From Cesiribacteraceae bacterium YIM B00369 (lineage in GTDB: Bacteria; Bacteroidota; Bacteroidia; Cytophagales; Cyclobacteriaceae): a stretch of DNA of 64,000 nt. The translations under genes were made by a program, and so were the position numbers. Within the stretch, counting starts at the first letter, position 1. Every line of letters starts with the position of its first letter. The stretch is from assembly GCA_017948555.1 (NCBI GenBank), contig JAFMYY010000023.1:1-64000 (forward strand), given 5' to 3'. Below are positions 17,109-26,182 of this stretch, one piece after another. Under the pieces are notes generated by a model. The model saw nothing but the letters and a program-made list of their open reading frames with translations. It ran no database searches and was not told where the DNA came from.

Positions 17109-18890
17109 AAAAGAAAATTATCATTTTTAGGGCTTTTGTCTCTGAGTCCATTATTTGTACAGGCCCAGGCAGAGAGAGCGCTGGTGACACCGATGGTGGA
17201 TAATGTACCGCGCTTTTTTATCTGTATTGTGGCAGGCGTACTTTTGGCCATTGGCTTTCAGGCACTGTTAACCACTCTTTCTGTTGCTTCGGGAATTTCA
17301 GCAATAGGAAACATCCGGAAAAAAGCACATAAGTCATCCGGTAACAGCAAGGATAGCAGCAGTTCAGATGATACTTCTGTTATGCAGAAAATAAGCAGTG
17401 CTTTTGGTATCTGGACTATGATTACTGTTTCTGTTTCCTTATTCTTTGCAAGCTTTCTTGCTGTAAAACTGAGCCTTGTAGGAGCTAATTTTATAGGCGT
17501 AACTTTAGGCCTTGTTATTTGGGCAGCTTTTTTTCCAGCTATGTTATACCTGGAAGTAAAGACTGTAACATCTTTAGTAGGAGGTCTTATCAGCACAGTA
17601 GTGTCAGGTTTAAGATCTTCAGTAAGTGCTGTAAGCGGAGTGTTCGGAAAATCATCTGAAAGTGAAGCTAAAAGTGTGGCGAAGGTAAGCTCCCGTGAAA
17701 ATGCAAGGGCAATGCGCCAGGAACTTCAGAAGCTTTTTAACAGGAACGATCTCGACCGGAAGGTGAATGATTATGTAAACCGTTTAAGTCCTCAGGATTT
17801 GGACGTTAACGCGATCAAAAAAGAGCTGAAAGATTTAATCACTGACCTGGAGATCAAGGAAAAGTCTGAATTAGGTGAAGAAGGTGTTACCCGCAGAATG
17901 TTTATTGAAACAGCCGGCAGCACTCCTGATATTTCAAAAGAGGATGTTAAGAAGCTCTCCGGCATTTTTGATGAGGTAAAAGGAATAGCCAAATCAGATG
18001 GCAGCCCTGAGGAAAAAGGAAAGATGGCTGTGGAGCGTTTTACCTCTGCCAGCAAAGAAGATATTGATTCCTTCAAGGATAAGGTGGTGCAATACCTGAG
18101 CGCCACGGAAAAGAGCGAATTTCAGCCGGAAAAAATCCGTGAGGACATTCAGGCTATTCTTAAGGACCCTAAAAGTGCAAGGGGTATTTTACAGAATAAA
18201 GCAAGTAAGGTAGATCATGACACTTTAGTAAATGTGCTTTCTGCCCGTGAAGATATTAGCCGTGAAGATGCAGAGAAATATGCACAGTATGCTGAAAGAG
18301 CATTAGACCAGATTAAGAAGCACCTCGGTTCAGGATCCGGATCAGGTAATGGAAACGGACACAGCCGTGATTATTCTGAAAATGGAAGACCGGGAGAAAT
18401 TAATATTGTAAGAGAGGGTGATGAGCAGGATGGATCTGTGCAGGGAAAAGCAAAGGCTAAGTTGCAGGGCTTTTTAAGCACCATTCAGGATAAAAAGGAT
18501 TTTAACATGGCAAGCATCAAAAATGAGTTTACTTCTATGTTCAGCTCTGCCGATGATGACCATGAAGGACTTACTTATAAGCTGAAGTATTACAATAAAG
18601 AAGAGATGAGCCGTTTTCTGGCGAACAATACAGCAATTCCTGCTGATAAAGCAGACAAAATTGCTTCAGTTGCGGTAGAAGCCCGTGATAATGTTCAGGA
18701 GAAGGCAAACCAGGTGGAAAATGAAGTTAAACTACGCCTGGAGCAGGTTGAAGATGAAGCCTTAAAGCAGGCGGAGAACACAAGAAAAGCAGCGGCATCA
18801 GCAGCCTGGTGGCTAACAGGTACTGCTCTTCTTTCAGGTGCAGCTTCCGCAATAGGTGGTATGCTTGCCCTCGAATCATGGATATTTTAA
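17106..18890 (+). CDS. Multi-pass membrane protein of unknown function with helical repeat domain
   Basis: A 594-residue protein. It has a likely signal peptide (1-21, ending VQAQA), hydrophobic segments at about 36-65, 101-122 and 126-150, and an amphipathic stretch to 180. A long charged helical region follows (185-565), then a final membrane segment (about 569-590, AAWWLTGTALLSGAASAIGG). The helical part repeats a pattern of short helices with acidic starts: TPDISKEDVKKL, TSASKEDIDSF, SAREDISREDAEKY and YNKEEMSRFL. I recall similar D-x-x-T-L-V-x-x-L-S-x-R-x-D-I-S repeats in uncharacterised cyanobacterial membrane proteins, but cannot check this. A Ser/Gly linker (SGSGSGNGNGH) splits the repeat region. 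No function is assigned. An inverted repeat spans the start codon and a strong terminator follows. Confidence 0.8.
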   Translation: MKRKLSFLGLLSLSPLFVQAQAERALVTPMVDNVPRFFICIVAGVLLAIGFQALLTTLSVASGISAIGNIRKKAHKSSGNSKDSSSSDDTSVMQKISSAFGIWTMITVSVSLFFASFLAVKLSLVGANFIGVTLGLVIWAAFFPAMLYLEVKTVTSLVGGLISTVVSGLRSSVSAVSGVFGKSSESEAKSVAKVSSRENARAMRQELQKLFNRNDLDRKVNDYVNRLSPQDLDVNAIKKELKDLITDLEIKEKSELGEEGVTRRMFIETAGSTPDISKEDVKKLSGIFDEVKGIAKSDGSPEEKGKMAVERFTSASKEDIDSFKDKVVQYLSATEKSEFQPEKIREDIQAILKDPKSARGILQNKASKVDHDTLVNVLSAREDISREDAEKYAQYAERALDQIKKHLGSGSGSGNGNGHSRDYSENGRPGEINIVREGDEQDGSVQGKAKAKLQGFLSTIQDKKDFNMASIKNEFTSMFSSADDDHEGLTYKLKYYNKEEMSRFLANNTAIPADKADKIASVAVEARDNVQEKANQVENEVKLRLEQVEDEALKQAENTRKAAASAAWWLTGTALLSGAASAIGGMLALESWIF

Positions 18891-18948
18891 GTTATAAACA
18901 GGATCAACAGAAATACGAGATGAACAGAGTACTTTCTCTGTAAATATG

Positions 18949-18984
18949 AAAGAGCCGGCTCCTGACAGGGCCGGCTCTTTTTAC
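18949..18984. terminator. Terminator between the 594-residue gene and murA
   Basis: AAAGAGCCGGC (18949-18959), a 10-nt loop, and GCCGGCTCTTT (18970-18980), followed by more T. The perfect 11-bp stem has A and T tracts on both sides, so it can serve both converging genes. Confidence 0.85.
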
Positions 18985-19064
18985 TTTTAAATGCTGAAAT
19001 TCAAGACCGGGATTCTTTAGAATGGCAAAAAAAGCCTTGCCTGAAAGATATCTTTATTCTGAAA

Positions 19065-20375
19065 TTAACCTTCAATTCTTTCCAGCTGAGCGCCGAGGGC
19101 ACGTAAACGGCTTTCTATATCCTGGTACCCGCGGTCAATCTGTTCTACATTGTAGATTGTGCTGGTTCCTTTGGCCGAAAGGGCTGCAATAAGCAGGGAA
19201 ACACCGGCACGGATATCGGGAGAGGTCATTTGTATGCCTTTGAGAGGCATTTTACGGTCGAGCCCGATTACTGTAGCCCTGTGCGGATCGCAAAGAATAA
19301 TCTGAGCGCCCATATCGATAAGCTTATCGACAAAGAACAGGCGGCTCTCGAACATTTTCTGGTGTATAAGTACCGTACCTTTTGCCTGGGTGGCTACAAC
19401 CAGAACAATGCTGAGGAGGTCAGGTGTAAAGCCCGGCCATGGAGCATCGGAAATGGTCATGATGGAGCCATCAATAAAAGTTTCTATTTCATAATGTTCC
19501 TGAGCAGGCACATATATATCGTCGCCTTTTATTTCAAGCTTAATGCCAAGCCTCCTGAAAACATCCGGAATAGGGCCCAGCATATCGGCCCTTACATTTT
19601 TAATTGTAATTTCGGAACCTGTCATGGCGGCCATGCCTATAAAGCTACCTATCTCAATCATGTCGGGAAGCATGGTGTGTTCAGTGCCGTTCATGCCTGC
19701 AACCCCTTCAATGGTAAGGAGGTTTGAGCCTATGCCGCTGATCTTGGCACCCATGCGGTTGAGCATATTACACAGTTGCTGAATATAAGGCTCACAGGCG
19801 GCATTATAAATAGTGGTAATGCCTTCGGCCATAACAGCAGCCATAAGAATGTTGGCTGTTCCTGTTACGGAAGCTTCGTCGAGCAGCATATAAGTACCGC
19901 GCAGGTTAGAGGCATCAATATTGTAAAACTGGCTGTCGGATTCGTAGTTGAACTTAGCCCCCAGTTTTTCAAAACCTATAAAGTGAGTATCCAGCCGGCG
20001 GCGGCCAATTTTATCTCCTCCCGGTTTAGGAATTTTGCTTTTTCCAAAGCGGGCGAGGAGTGGGCCCAGTACCATTATAGAACCACGCAGAGAGGCTGCT
20101 TTTTTCTTATACTCAGGAGTTTCCAGATAATGAAGATCCACTTCACGGGCAGTAAAGCGGTACGACTCAGCGCCCAGCTTTTCTACCTTTACTCCCATGG
20201 AAGCTAAAAGCTCTATGAGCTTGTTAACATCAACAATATTGGGGATTTTATGAATTGTAACGGGCTCGCTGGTTAATAAAACAGCACAAAGTATTTGTAA
20301 AGCTTCGTTTTTAGCGCCCTGTGGAGTTATTTCCCCGGATAATTTTGTTCCTCCGGTTATTTTTAAAGCCGACAT
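19065..20375 (-). CDS. murA: UDP-N-acetylglucosamine 1-carboxyvinyltransferase (MurA) with Asp at the catalytic Cys position
   Basis: A 436-residue enolpyruvyl transferase. It adds enolpyruvate from PEP to UDP-GlcNAc, the first committed step of peptidoglycan synthesis in the cytoplasm. Family motifs include GGTKLSGEITPQGAKNEAL at the N-terminus, with the K22/N23 pair. The active-site loop reads PKPGGDKIGRRRLD, with Asp121 where most MurA enzymes have Cys (E. coli Cys115). Natural or engineered Cys-to-Asp MurA enzymes are active but are not alkylated by fosfomycin, so intrinsic fosfomycin resistance is expected at the target. The start codon overlaps the stop of the upstream DUF4290 gene (TAATG), indicating translational coupling. 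Confidence 0.97.
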   Translation of the reverse strand: MSALKITGGTKLSGEITPQGAKNEALQILCAVLLTSEPVTIHKIPNIVDVNKLIELLASMGVKVEKLGAESYRFTAREVDLHYLETPEYKKKAASLRGSIMVLGPLLARFGKSKIPKPGGDKIGRRRLDTHFIGFEKLGAKFNYESDSQFYNIDASNLRGTYMLLDEASVTGTANILMAAVMAEGITTIYNAACEPYIQQLCNMLNRMGAKISGIGSNLLTIEGVAGMNGTEHTMLPDMIEIGSFIGMAAMTGSEITIKNVRADMLGPIPDVFRRLGIKLEIKGDDIYVPAQEHYEIETFIDGSIMTISDAPWPGFTPDLLSIVLVVATQAKGTVLIHQKMFESRLFFVDKLIDMGAQIILCDPHRATVIGLDRKMPLKGIQMTSPDIRAGVSLLIAALSAKGTSTIYNVEQIDRGYQDIESRLRALGAQLERIEG

Positions 20376-21031
20376 TAATTTTTGCGTCTCTTATTTGATG
20401 AAAAGTTTTTGCGTCCTCCGCCTCCGGAATTCTGCTTATTAGGAGGGCTGTATGGCCTGCGGTTGCTGTCGAACAGGCTTTCTTCCCTTATTCTTTCAAT
20501 TGGCAGGGTGAGCTGACCTTTGCTAAGCTCTTCAATATTTTTCAGGATCAGCGCATCATCTGCAGTTTCCTTGTTCCAGATTGCCTGGAAGCTCTTCATT
20601 AAGCGGCCAACAAAAATAATGGCTTCCTCGCGCTCATCGCCCTCCAGCAAGGTAGCCTTGTTGATCAGGATTTCAATATTACGGCCATAATGCTTGATCT
20701 TGATGGCGTAATTATTGTAAGGCATAGGCTGTGGCCTTTTGCCAATTGAGCCTTTTTCAGGCATTTTATAGGGGCCGTCCACATCCAGGTCAAATTCAGA
20801 AATAATGTATAAATCATCCCATACTTTCTGGTTGTACTCCGGCGATTCTTTCATGGCCGGATTGATCTGCTTCATCAGCTCCACCAGCGTATAAGCATAG
20901 CTGGTTCTTTCGTTCCGATCCTCAATACTTTTTACATATTTTACCAGCTTCTGGATGTTGCGTCCATATTCTTTCTGGATGAGGTTGTCGCGTGTTGCGT
21001 TATAGTCGAAATCTTTTGTTGGTTGTTTCAT
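20375..21031 (-). CDS. DUF4290 family protein
   Basis: A 218-residue protein of a family I know only from Bacteroidota, where it is commonly next to murA. It starts MKQPTKDFDYNATRDN and contains the conserved segments EYGRNIQKLV and KHYGRNIEILINKA, two related copies of a YGRNI motif that suggest an internal duplication. The C-terminal 35 residues are basic, Gly/Ser/Asn-rich and probably disordered (RRPYSPPNKQNSGGGGRKNF), as in RNA- or surface-binding tails. No membrane segment or signal is present. The stop codon overlaps the murA start by one base, so the two are almost certainly co-translated. A link to cell-wall synthesis is inferred from context only. Confidence 0.88.
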   Translation of the reverse strand: MKQPTKDFDYNATRDNLIQKEYGRNIQKLVKYVKSIEDRNERTSYAYTLVELMKQINPAMKESPEYNQKVWDDLYIISEFDLDVDGPYKMPEKGSIGKRPQPMPYNNYAIKIKHYGRNIEILINKATLLEGDEREEAIIFVGRLMKSFQAIWNKETADDALILKNIEELSKGQLTLPIERIREESLFDSNRRPYSPPNKQNSGGGGRKNFSSNKRRKN

Positions 21032-21278
21032 ATTTTAAATAATCAATTTTACAGCCGCTTGTTATAGCCCGCTTGCTGCAATTTTAGTTGCCTGCACTTT
21101 CTTTTGGCACTTCCCTTTACTGAAGGAGGAGCTGACAGCGGGCGGGAACAGGAAAAGTAATGTTTCCATTTAACTGATTCCGGCGGCTGTTCCCGGCAAT
21201 TTACAAAAATATTCAGGCAGGGACGCTATTCTAAGGAATTATGAATTAAAAATGATGAATTAGAAATTCAAAACAAAA

Positions 21279-23621
21279 TTAATCCTCATGTATGCGCAGC
21301 TTGGCAAAAGAGAGCAGGAGCGTTTTTTCGCCCACAGTATCAAATGCAACTGTTGCTTTGCGGTTTGCCCCGTTTACATCCATTCCTGTTACTTTTCCAA
21401 AACCAAATTTAGGATGCTCCACCTTCATGCCCTCGGCCAGAGTGGAGGTATCGCTCGGTTTAAAATCGGCCGGCGGAACGTAGGCCGGTACATTAGCGGC
21501 CGGCTTTTTCGGCTGGGTTTTTAGCCCTCCCACAAGCGTTTTTGCATAATTGCTGTTGCTGGCAGGGGTGCTGTTGCTGCTGCTGTTTCCATTGCCAAAA
21601 TCAGAATAGCTGCCCCTGTTGCCGGTATCGCGGCTTGATGTTTGTCTGCTCACCTGCAGGCAGCGGGGATCCAGTTCTTCCAGAAACCTGCTGGGCTCAC
21701 AGTTTTTGAGGCGGCCAAAGCGGTAGCGGGTAATGGCGTATGACAGGTACAAATGGTGCTGTGCCCGCGTAATGGCCACATAAAACAGACGCCTTTCTTC
21801 CTCCAGATCGGCCCGGCTGTTCAGCATCATCTGGCTGGGAAAAAGATCCTCCTCAAGGCCTACCACAAATACCGTCCGGAATTCAAGTCCTTTGGCAGCA
21901 TGGATGGTCATCATCTGCACTACATCCGGATCGGCATCTTTTTCATTTTCAATGTCTGTAAGCAGTGCAATTTCCTGCAAAAATGCGCCGAGCGATTTGT
22001 CTGCAGTTTCTTCATTGTCGACATACTCCTTGATGGCATTCAGTAATTCCTGTACGTTTTCGTAGCGGTTAAGGCCTTCAATGGTCTTATCTTCGTACAG
22101 TTCACGCAGCAGGCCGCTGCCTTTTGCAATGGTGGAAGCTGCTTCAAAAGCATCTTTCCTTGTTACCTCCACCCGGAAACTTTTAATGAGTGTGGCAAAA
22201 TCGTTTACTGCCGTGGCCGCCCTGCCACTCAGGTGCCGGTAAGGATCTTCCACTACCTCCCATATGCTTTTTCCGTTCTCAAATGCTTCAACCACAATTT
22301 TATCTACCGAAGTGGAGCCAATGCCCCGCTTTGGAAGGTTAATAATCCTGCGGAAAGCCTGCTCATCGAGCTGGTTAACTGTAAAGCGGAGGTAAGCCAG
22401 CAGATCTTTAATTTCCTTTCGCTGGTAAAAAGACAGGCCACCATAAATCCTGTACTTGATGTTCATCCGCCGCAGGGCTTCTTCCATTGCCCTGGACTGG
22501 CTGTTAGTACGGTACAGAATGGCAAAATCGCTGTTGCTTAATTTTTTATGGTGTTTCTGTTCAAAAATGGTCGATGCCACAATTTTGGCTTCCTCATTAT
22601 CGGAGGTAGCTTTAATCAGTGCCACCTTTTCGCCTTCTATATTGTCGGTCCAGACGTTCTTTTTGAGCTGAACGTGGTTGCAGGCAATTACAGCGTTGGC
22701 TGAGTTTACAATGTTTTGCGTGGAGCGGTAGTTTTGCTCCAGTTTAATGGTTTTCAGGTCCGGGAAATCCTTCTCAAAATTGAGGATGTTCTGGATATCT
22801 GCACCACGGAAAGCATAAATACTCTGTGCATCGTCGCCCACTACGGCAATATTCCTGTTTACCGCCGACAGCTTTTTGGTAATAAGGTACTGCACCACGT
22901 TGGTGTCCTGAAACTCGTCTACCAGCACATACTTAAAGCGGTGCTGGTATTTATGCAGCACATCGGTATGGTCGCGGAAAAGTACTGCAGTATTGAACAG
23001 CAGGTCATCGAAATCCATGGCCCCGGATTTAAAGCAGCGTTCCACATAGGTTTTATATATCTCGCTCATGCGCGGCTTCCCTGCAGTAATATCTTCTTCC
23101 TGGTACTGGGCGTTTTTTACATATTGCTGCCAGCTTATGAGCCTGTTCTTGGCACCTGAAATACGGTTCAGGCATACATTTGGCTTATATACCTGTGGGT
23201 CGAGCCCTTTTTCCTTTACAATGTTCTTTAAGAGCGATTTGCTGTCGTCGGTATCATAAATGGTAAAGTTGCTTGAGTAACCCAGCTTTTCTGCCTCAGC
23301 CCTGAGAATGCGTGCAAATACGCTGTGGAAGGTACCCATCCATAAATTACGGGCCTCTGTACCAACCACCTTCTCAATCCGTTGCCGCATTTCGGCGGCT
23401 GCCTTATTGGTAAAAGTAAGGGACAGAATATTGAAAGGATCTACATTTTTAGCTTTTATAAGGTGTGCGATCCTGTAGGTAAGTACCCGTGTTTTGCCCG
23501 ATCCGGCACCGGCAATAATCATGCAGGGTCCTTCGGTAGTGGTTACTCCGTCTCGTTGAGGGGGATTAAGGTCTTTCAGGTAATCCAAATCGTTCTTTCT
23601 TTTTGTAGTATGGAAGTGCAA
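21279..23621 (-). CDS. uvrD: UvrD/PcrA/Rep-type 3'-5' DNA helicase
   Basis: A 780-residue superfamily 1A helicase with a Q-motif (LNPPQRDGV), Walker A AGAGSGKT (37-44), LTFTNKAAAEM, VDEFQDTN, GDDAQSIYAFRGAD, QNYRST, TIHAAKGLEF and VAITRA. This is the full motif set in order. The C-terminal region (about 735-780, MKVEHPKFGFGKV) is the Tudor-like domain that binds RNA polymerase in PcrA/UvrD. It unwinds DNA in nucleotide excision and mismatch repair and removes stalled complexes. A linker rich in Ser/Asn (about 665-715) precedes that domain. It is transcribed alone, and 247 bp separate it from the DUF4290-murA pair downstream. Confidence 0.96.
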   Translation of the reverse strand: MHFHTTKRKNDLDYLKDLNPPQRDGVTTTEGPCMIIAGAGSGKTRVLTYRIAHLIKAKNVDPFNILSLTFTNKAAAEMRQRIEKVVGTEARNLWMGTFHSVFARILRAEAEKLGYSSNFTIYDTDDSKSLLKNIVKEKGLDPQVYKPNVCLNRISGAKNRLISWQQYVKNAQYQEEDITAGKPRMSEIYKTYVERCFKSGAMDFDDLLFNTAVLFRDHTDVLHKYQHRFKYVLVDEFQDTNVVQYLITKKLSAVNRNIAVVGDDAQSIYAFRGADIQNILNFEKDFPDLKTIKLEQNYRSTQNIVNSANAVIACNHVQLKKNVWTDNIEGEKVALIKATSDNEEAKIVASTIFEQKHHKKLSNSDFAILYRTNSQSRAMEEALRRMNIKYRIYGGLSFYQRKEIKDLLAYLRFTVNQLDEQAFRRIINLPKRGIGSTSVDKIVVEAFENGKSIWEVVEDPYRHLSGRAATAVNDFATLIKSFRVEVTRKDAFEAASTIAKGSGLLRELYEDKTIEGLNRYENVQELLNAIKEYVDNEETADKSLGAFLQEIALLTDIENEKDADPDVVQMMTIHAAKGLEFRTVFVVGLEEDLFPSQMMLNSRADLEEERRLFYVAITRAQHHLYLSYAITRYRFGRLKNCEPSRFLEELDPRCLQVSRQTSSRDTGNRGSYSDFGNGNSSSNSTPASNSNYAKTLVGGLKTQPKKPAANVPAYVPPADFKPSDTSTLAEGMKVEHPKFGFGKVTGMDVNGANRKATVAFDTVGEKTLLLSFAKLRIHED

Positions 23622-23937
23622 GTTACAAACTGGCCGCTTTAAATGCTTGCTTCAGCAAGGGAAAAACAGTAAAGGAGCCTGCCGGTATTAAAAGCTAAAA
23701 AGCAGCCTTATGGTTCCTTTTAAACCGCTTATACAGGTGGAAAAGCTGATAAGTGAGCTCCCGGGGGCAGGAAAGGGGCCTGTATAAAATCCTGCCTTCT
23801 ATATGAACCTTTTAGCTTATATTTGTGCTCTTTAAGAAATTCAGGAGCCAGTAAAATGGATAACAGACATTGGAGGTTCTCTGTCAATCATTCATTTTGT
23901 TATTCATTCCTTCACTCATTCAAAATTACATTAACCC
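23622..23937. other. Divergent intergenic region upstream of uvrD and DUF3109
   Basis: About 316 bp without a gene. It contains a TATATTTG element (23818-23825) in the right direction for DUF3109 and a run of ATTCATT-like short repeats (about 23886-23922) just before that gene. I see no conserved RNA structure. Confidence 0.55.
23818..23825 (+). promoter_or_regulatory. Candidate -7 element for the DUF3109 gene
   Basis: TATATTTG matches TAnnTTTG, within the string TTATATTTGTG also found upstream of trxA. It would give a leader of roughly 105 nt. No convincing -33 TTG is seen at the expected spacing. Confidence 0.45.
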
Positions 23938-24528
23938 ATGATTATAATAGACCGCGCCATTGTTTCGGACGATATCAAAGAAAACTTCTTTGTTTGTAAC
24001 CTTACAAAATGCAAGGGAGCCTGCTGTGTGGAGGGAGACCTGGGGGCGCCACTGGAAGAAAGCGAGCTGGAGATACTGGAAAAAATATACCCGCAGGTAA
24101 AACCTTATTTGTCTGCAGAAGGCCAGGCAGTTATTGAGAAAGAAGGAACCTGGGTAAAGGACTGGGAGGATGATTTTTCCACCCCGACCATTGGGGACCG
24201 CGAATGTGCCTATGCTATATATGATGAAAAGGGAGTTCTGAAGTGTGGCATCGAGCAGGCGTACCGCGATGGTAAGATTGATTATATTAAGCCTGTTTCC
24301 TGTCACCTGTACCCGATCAGGATTAATAAGTACGAAGAATTCGATGCCCTGAACTACGACCGCTGGAGTATTTGCTCCGATGCCTGTACGCTGGGGAATG
24401 AGCTGAAGGTGCCGATATATAAATTTCTGAAGGAACCTCTTACCCGCAAGTACGGACAGGACTGGTACGGGGAGCTGGTAAAACAGATAGAGAATCCTGA
24501 AGAGGACGGAAATTCTGCGGTAATTTAA
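23938..24528 (+). CDS. DUF3109 family cysteine-rich protein
   Basis: A 196-residue cytoplasmic protein with many conserved cysteines: [16 protein letters not shown] near the N-terminus, ECAY (about 90), [17 protein letters not shown] (about 122) and [10 protein letters not shown] (about 142). This arrangement resembles YkgJ-type zinc or iron-sulfur cluster proteins, so metal binding is likely, but no reaction is known to me for the family. Size and motif order fit a full-length member. It is followed by a strong terminator and has its own promoter element, so it is probably transcribed alone. Confidence 0.88.
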   Translation: MIIIDRAIVSDDIKENFFVCNLTKCKGACCVEGDLGAPLEESELEILEKIYPQVKPYLSAEGQAVIEKEGTWVKDWEDDFSTPTIGDRECAYAIYDEKGVLKCGIEQAYRDGKIDYIKPVSCHLYPIRINKYEEFDALNYDRWSICSDACTLGNELKVPIYKFLKEPLTRKYGQDWYGELVKQIENPEEDGNSAVI

Positions 24529-24571
24529 TCCTGTATTTTCTGATTTATCAGGAAAAAGGAGCCGCCGGTGG

Positions 24572-24621
24572 GGAGTAAAGAGGTATCTGCACTATATGGA
24601 GATACCTCTTTACTCCTTTTT
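24572..24621. terminator. Terminator between DUF3109 and the carbonic anhydrase gene
   Basis: A perfect 17-bp stem: GGAGTAAAGAGGTATCT (24572-24588) pairs with 24600-24616 around an 11-nt loop, followed by TTTTTT on the plus strand. It stands between converging genes. Confidence 0.9.
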
Positions 24622-24663
24622 TATTTTTTATGAATCTGCCTGGCTGTAAGCCAGCAGAATTAT

Positions 24664-25182
24664 TTATTCGCTGTCTGTAAACCAGCTGCCATACATTACA
24701 TAATTATTCGCTACTTTATCGAGACCCTCTATTTGCTCGGGGCTTAGCTGCTTTACTTTTTTTGCGGGGATGCCTGCATAAATATAGCCTGATTCGCAAA
24801 CGGTGTTTTCCAGTACAATAGCGCCTGCGGCCACAATGGTGTTTTTCTGAACAACCGCCTTATCCATTACAATTGCCCCCATTCCAATAAGCACATTGTC
24901 TTCCACAGTGCAGCCATGTACAATGGCATTATGTCCTATAGAAACATTGTTGCCTACTGTGGTAGCGGCTTTTTGGTAACTGCAGTGTATTACAGCTCCA
25001 TCCTGTATGTTAGTTTTATTCCCGATGCGGATGGTGTTTACATCACCCCTGATGACGGCGTTGAACCATACCGTGCAGTCATCGCCAAGCACTACATCGC
25101 CGGCTATGGTAGCATTTTCAGCCACAAAGCAGTTATTACCTAAGTGAGGTTTTATTCCTTTTACAGGGAGAATGAGAGGCAT
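24664..25182 (-). CDS. Gamma carbonic anhydrase family protein
   Basis: A 172-residue left-handed beta-helix protein built from hexapeptide repeats (NATIAGDVVLGDDCTVWFNA and similar). His66, His84 and His89 (VIHCSY, SIGHNAIVHG) are the three metal ligands of the gamma carbonic anhydrase family (YrdA, PaaY, CaiE-like). The N-terminal PVKGIKPHLGNNCFVAENA is typical. It would form a trimer with metal at subunit interfaces. Not all family members show measurable CO2 hydration. I chose the ATG at 25182 because family proteins start here; an upstream in-frame ATG at 25386 would add 68 residues without matching features and would run into the promoter region of the divergent HD gene. Confidence 0.92.
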   Translation of the reverse strand: MPLILPVKGIKPHLGNNCFVAENATIAGDVVLGDDCTVWFNAVIRGDVNTIRIGNKTNIQDGAVIHCSYQKAATTVGNNVSIGHNAIVHGCTVEDNVLIGMGAIVMDKAVVQKNTIVAAGAIVLENTVCESGYIYAGIPAKKVKQLSPEQIEGLDKVANNYVMYGSWFTDSE

Positions 25183-25356
25183 ATTTTTTTTTGTTAAATG
25201 AAGAAGCAGTGCAGCATTGGTTAAAATTACGGTTTTTTGTTTTGAAGGCCTTATTTCTCTTTTATTTTTTAATTTGTAAAGAGAGGCTTTTTGTTCAGGA
25301 ACAGGATTATGGTAATGAAGTCTGTAGCTGCCATAAAATTCCCGGATGGTTGTACC

Positions 25357-25364
25357 TATATTTG
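25357..25364 (+). promoter_or_regulatory. Candidate -7 element for the HD-domain gene
   Basis: TATATTTG matches TAnnTTTG and lies 46 bp before the preferred ATG at 25411. This position supports the shorter start of that gene. No -33 TTG is evident. Confidence 0.45.
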
Positions 25365-25410
25365 CTCCATCTTTTTGGTTAAGCATCTGAATTTATTTAT
25401 AGTATTAAAA

Positions 25411-26034
25411 ATGATAAATCTTAGAGAAACCTGGAATGAGTTATTGTTCCGGTACACTGGAAAAATCAGGCTTATTAATGAGCTCTGGTCGGAAATTGAA
25501 GCTGCATATACCCAAAGCAACCGGCACTACCATAACCTTGCTCACCTGGAATACATGGTATCTAAAGCGCGAGAATACCACAGTTCTCTGGCCGGTCCTG
25601 ATATTGTTTTATTCTCCACCTTTTACCATGATATTGTTTACCATACGCTGCGGCGGGACAGTGAACAAAAAAGTGCCGGCATAGCGCAGGACCGTCTGGT
25701 AAGAATAGGGCTGCCTGCAGAGAAAATAAGAAAATGTTACAACCAGATTATTGCCACCAAATCTCATAAGGAATCTGTAGAAAAGGATACGAACTTTCTG
25801 TTAGATTTTGATCTTGCTGTTTTAGGCGAAAGTCCGCAGCAGTATAGGGAGTACTCCCAAAAGATCAGGGAGGAATTCTCTGTTTATCCTGATTTTATTT
25901 ACAACAGGGGGCGGGAAAGGGTACTCCGGCATTTCCTTGATATGGAAAGGATTTTTAAAACAAAGGAGTTTTATTCAAAATATGAGCTGCAGGCAAAAAA
26001 GAACTTAGCTGAAGAATTGGAGCGGCTTAAATAG
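25411..26034 (+). CDS. HD-superfamily metal-dependent phosphohydrolase-like protein
   Basis: A 207-residue predicted cytoplasmic protein. The motif RHYHNLAHLEYM gives His41 and His45, and FYHDIVY gives the His73-Asp74 pair that names HD hydrolases. This matches the group annotated as predicted metal-dependent HD superfamily phosphohydrolase, seen in many bacteria with YHNLxH and FHDxVY. The substrate is unknown. The ATG at 25411 (MINLRETWNELL) is preferred over 25291, since residues before it read as untranslated leader and contain a -7-like element. It is divergent from the carbonic anhydrase gene and is followed by a hairpin. Confidence 0.85.
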   Translation: MINLRETWNELLFRYTGKIRLINELWSEIEAAYTQSNRHYHNLAHLEYMVSKAREYHSSLAGPDIVLFSTFYHDIVYHTLRRDSEQKSAGIAQDRLVRIGLPAEKIRKCYNQIIATKSHKESVEKDTNFLLDFDLAVLGESPQQYREYSQKIREEFSVYPDFIYNRGRERVLRHFLDMERIFKTKEFYSKYELQAKKNLAEELERLK

Positions 26035-26088
26035 TATTTTTATTCTTTTAAATTTAAAAATAATGTTTTAATTTGCCTGTTGTTAATT

Positions 26089-26119
26089 TAGCCTCCTTTC
26101 TTGATAAGAAAGGAGGCTT
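26089..26119 (+). terminator. Strong hairpin after the HD gene, no T-tract
   Basis: GCCTCCTTTCTT and AAGAAAGGAGGC form a perfect 12-bp stem around a 3-nt loop. There is no poly-T directly after it, so it may stabilise the 3' end or act as a weak terminator. Confidence 0.5.
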
Positions 26120-26182
26120 AGTGGCACCATAGCGGGATGCAGTGAGTGTGTTAATAAAATAATTTTTTTATAGATTTAAGAC

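Noticed and set aside
24664-25386. Long start for the carbonic anhydrase gene
   Set aside because: The extra 68 residues do not match the family and cover the promoter area of the divergent HD gene, so the ATG at 25182 was chosen.
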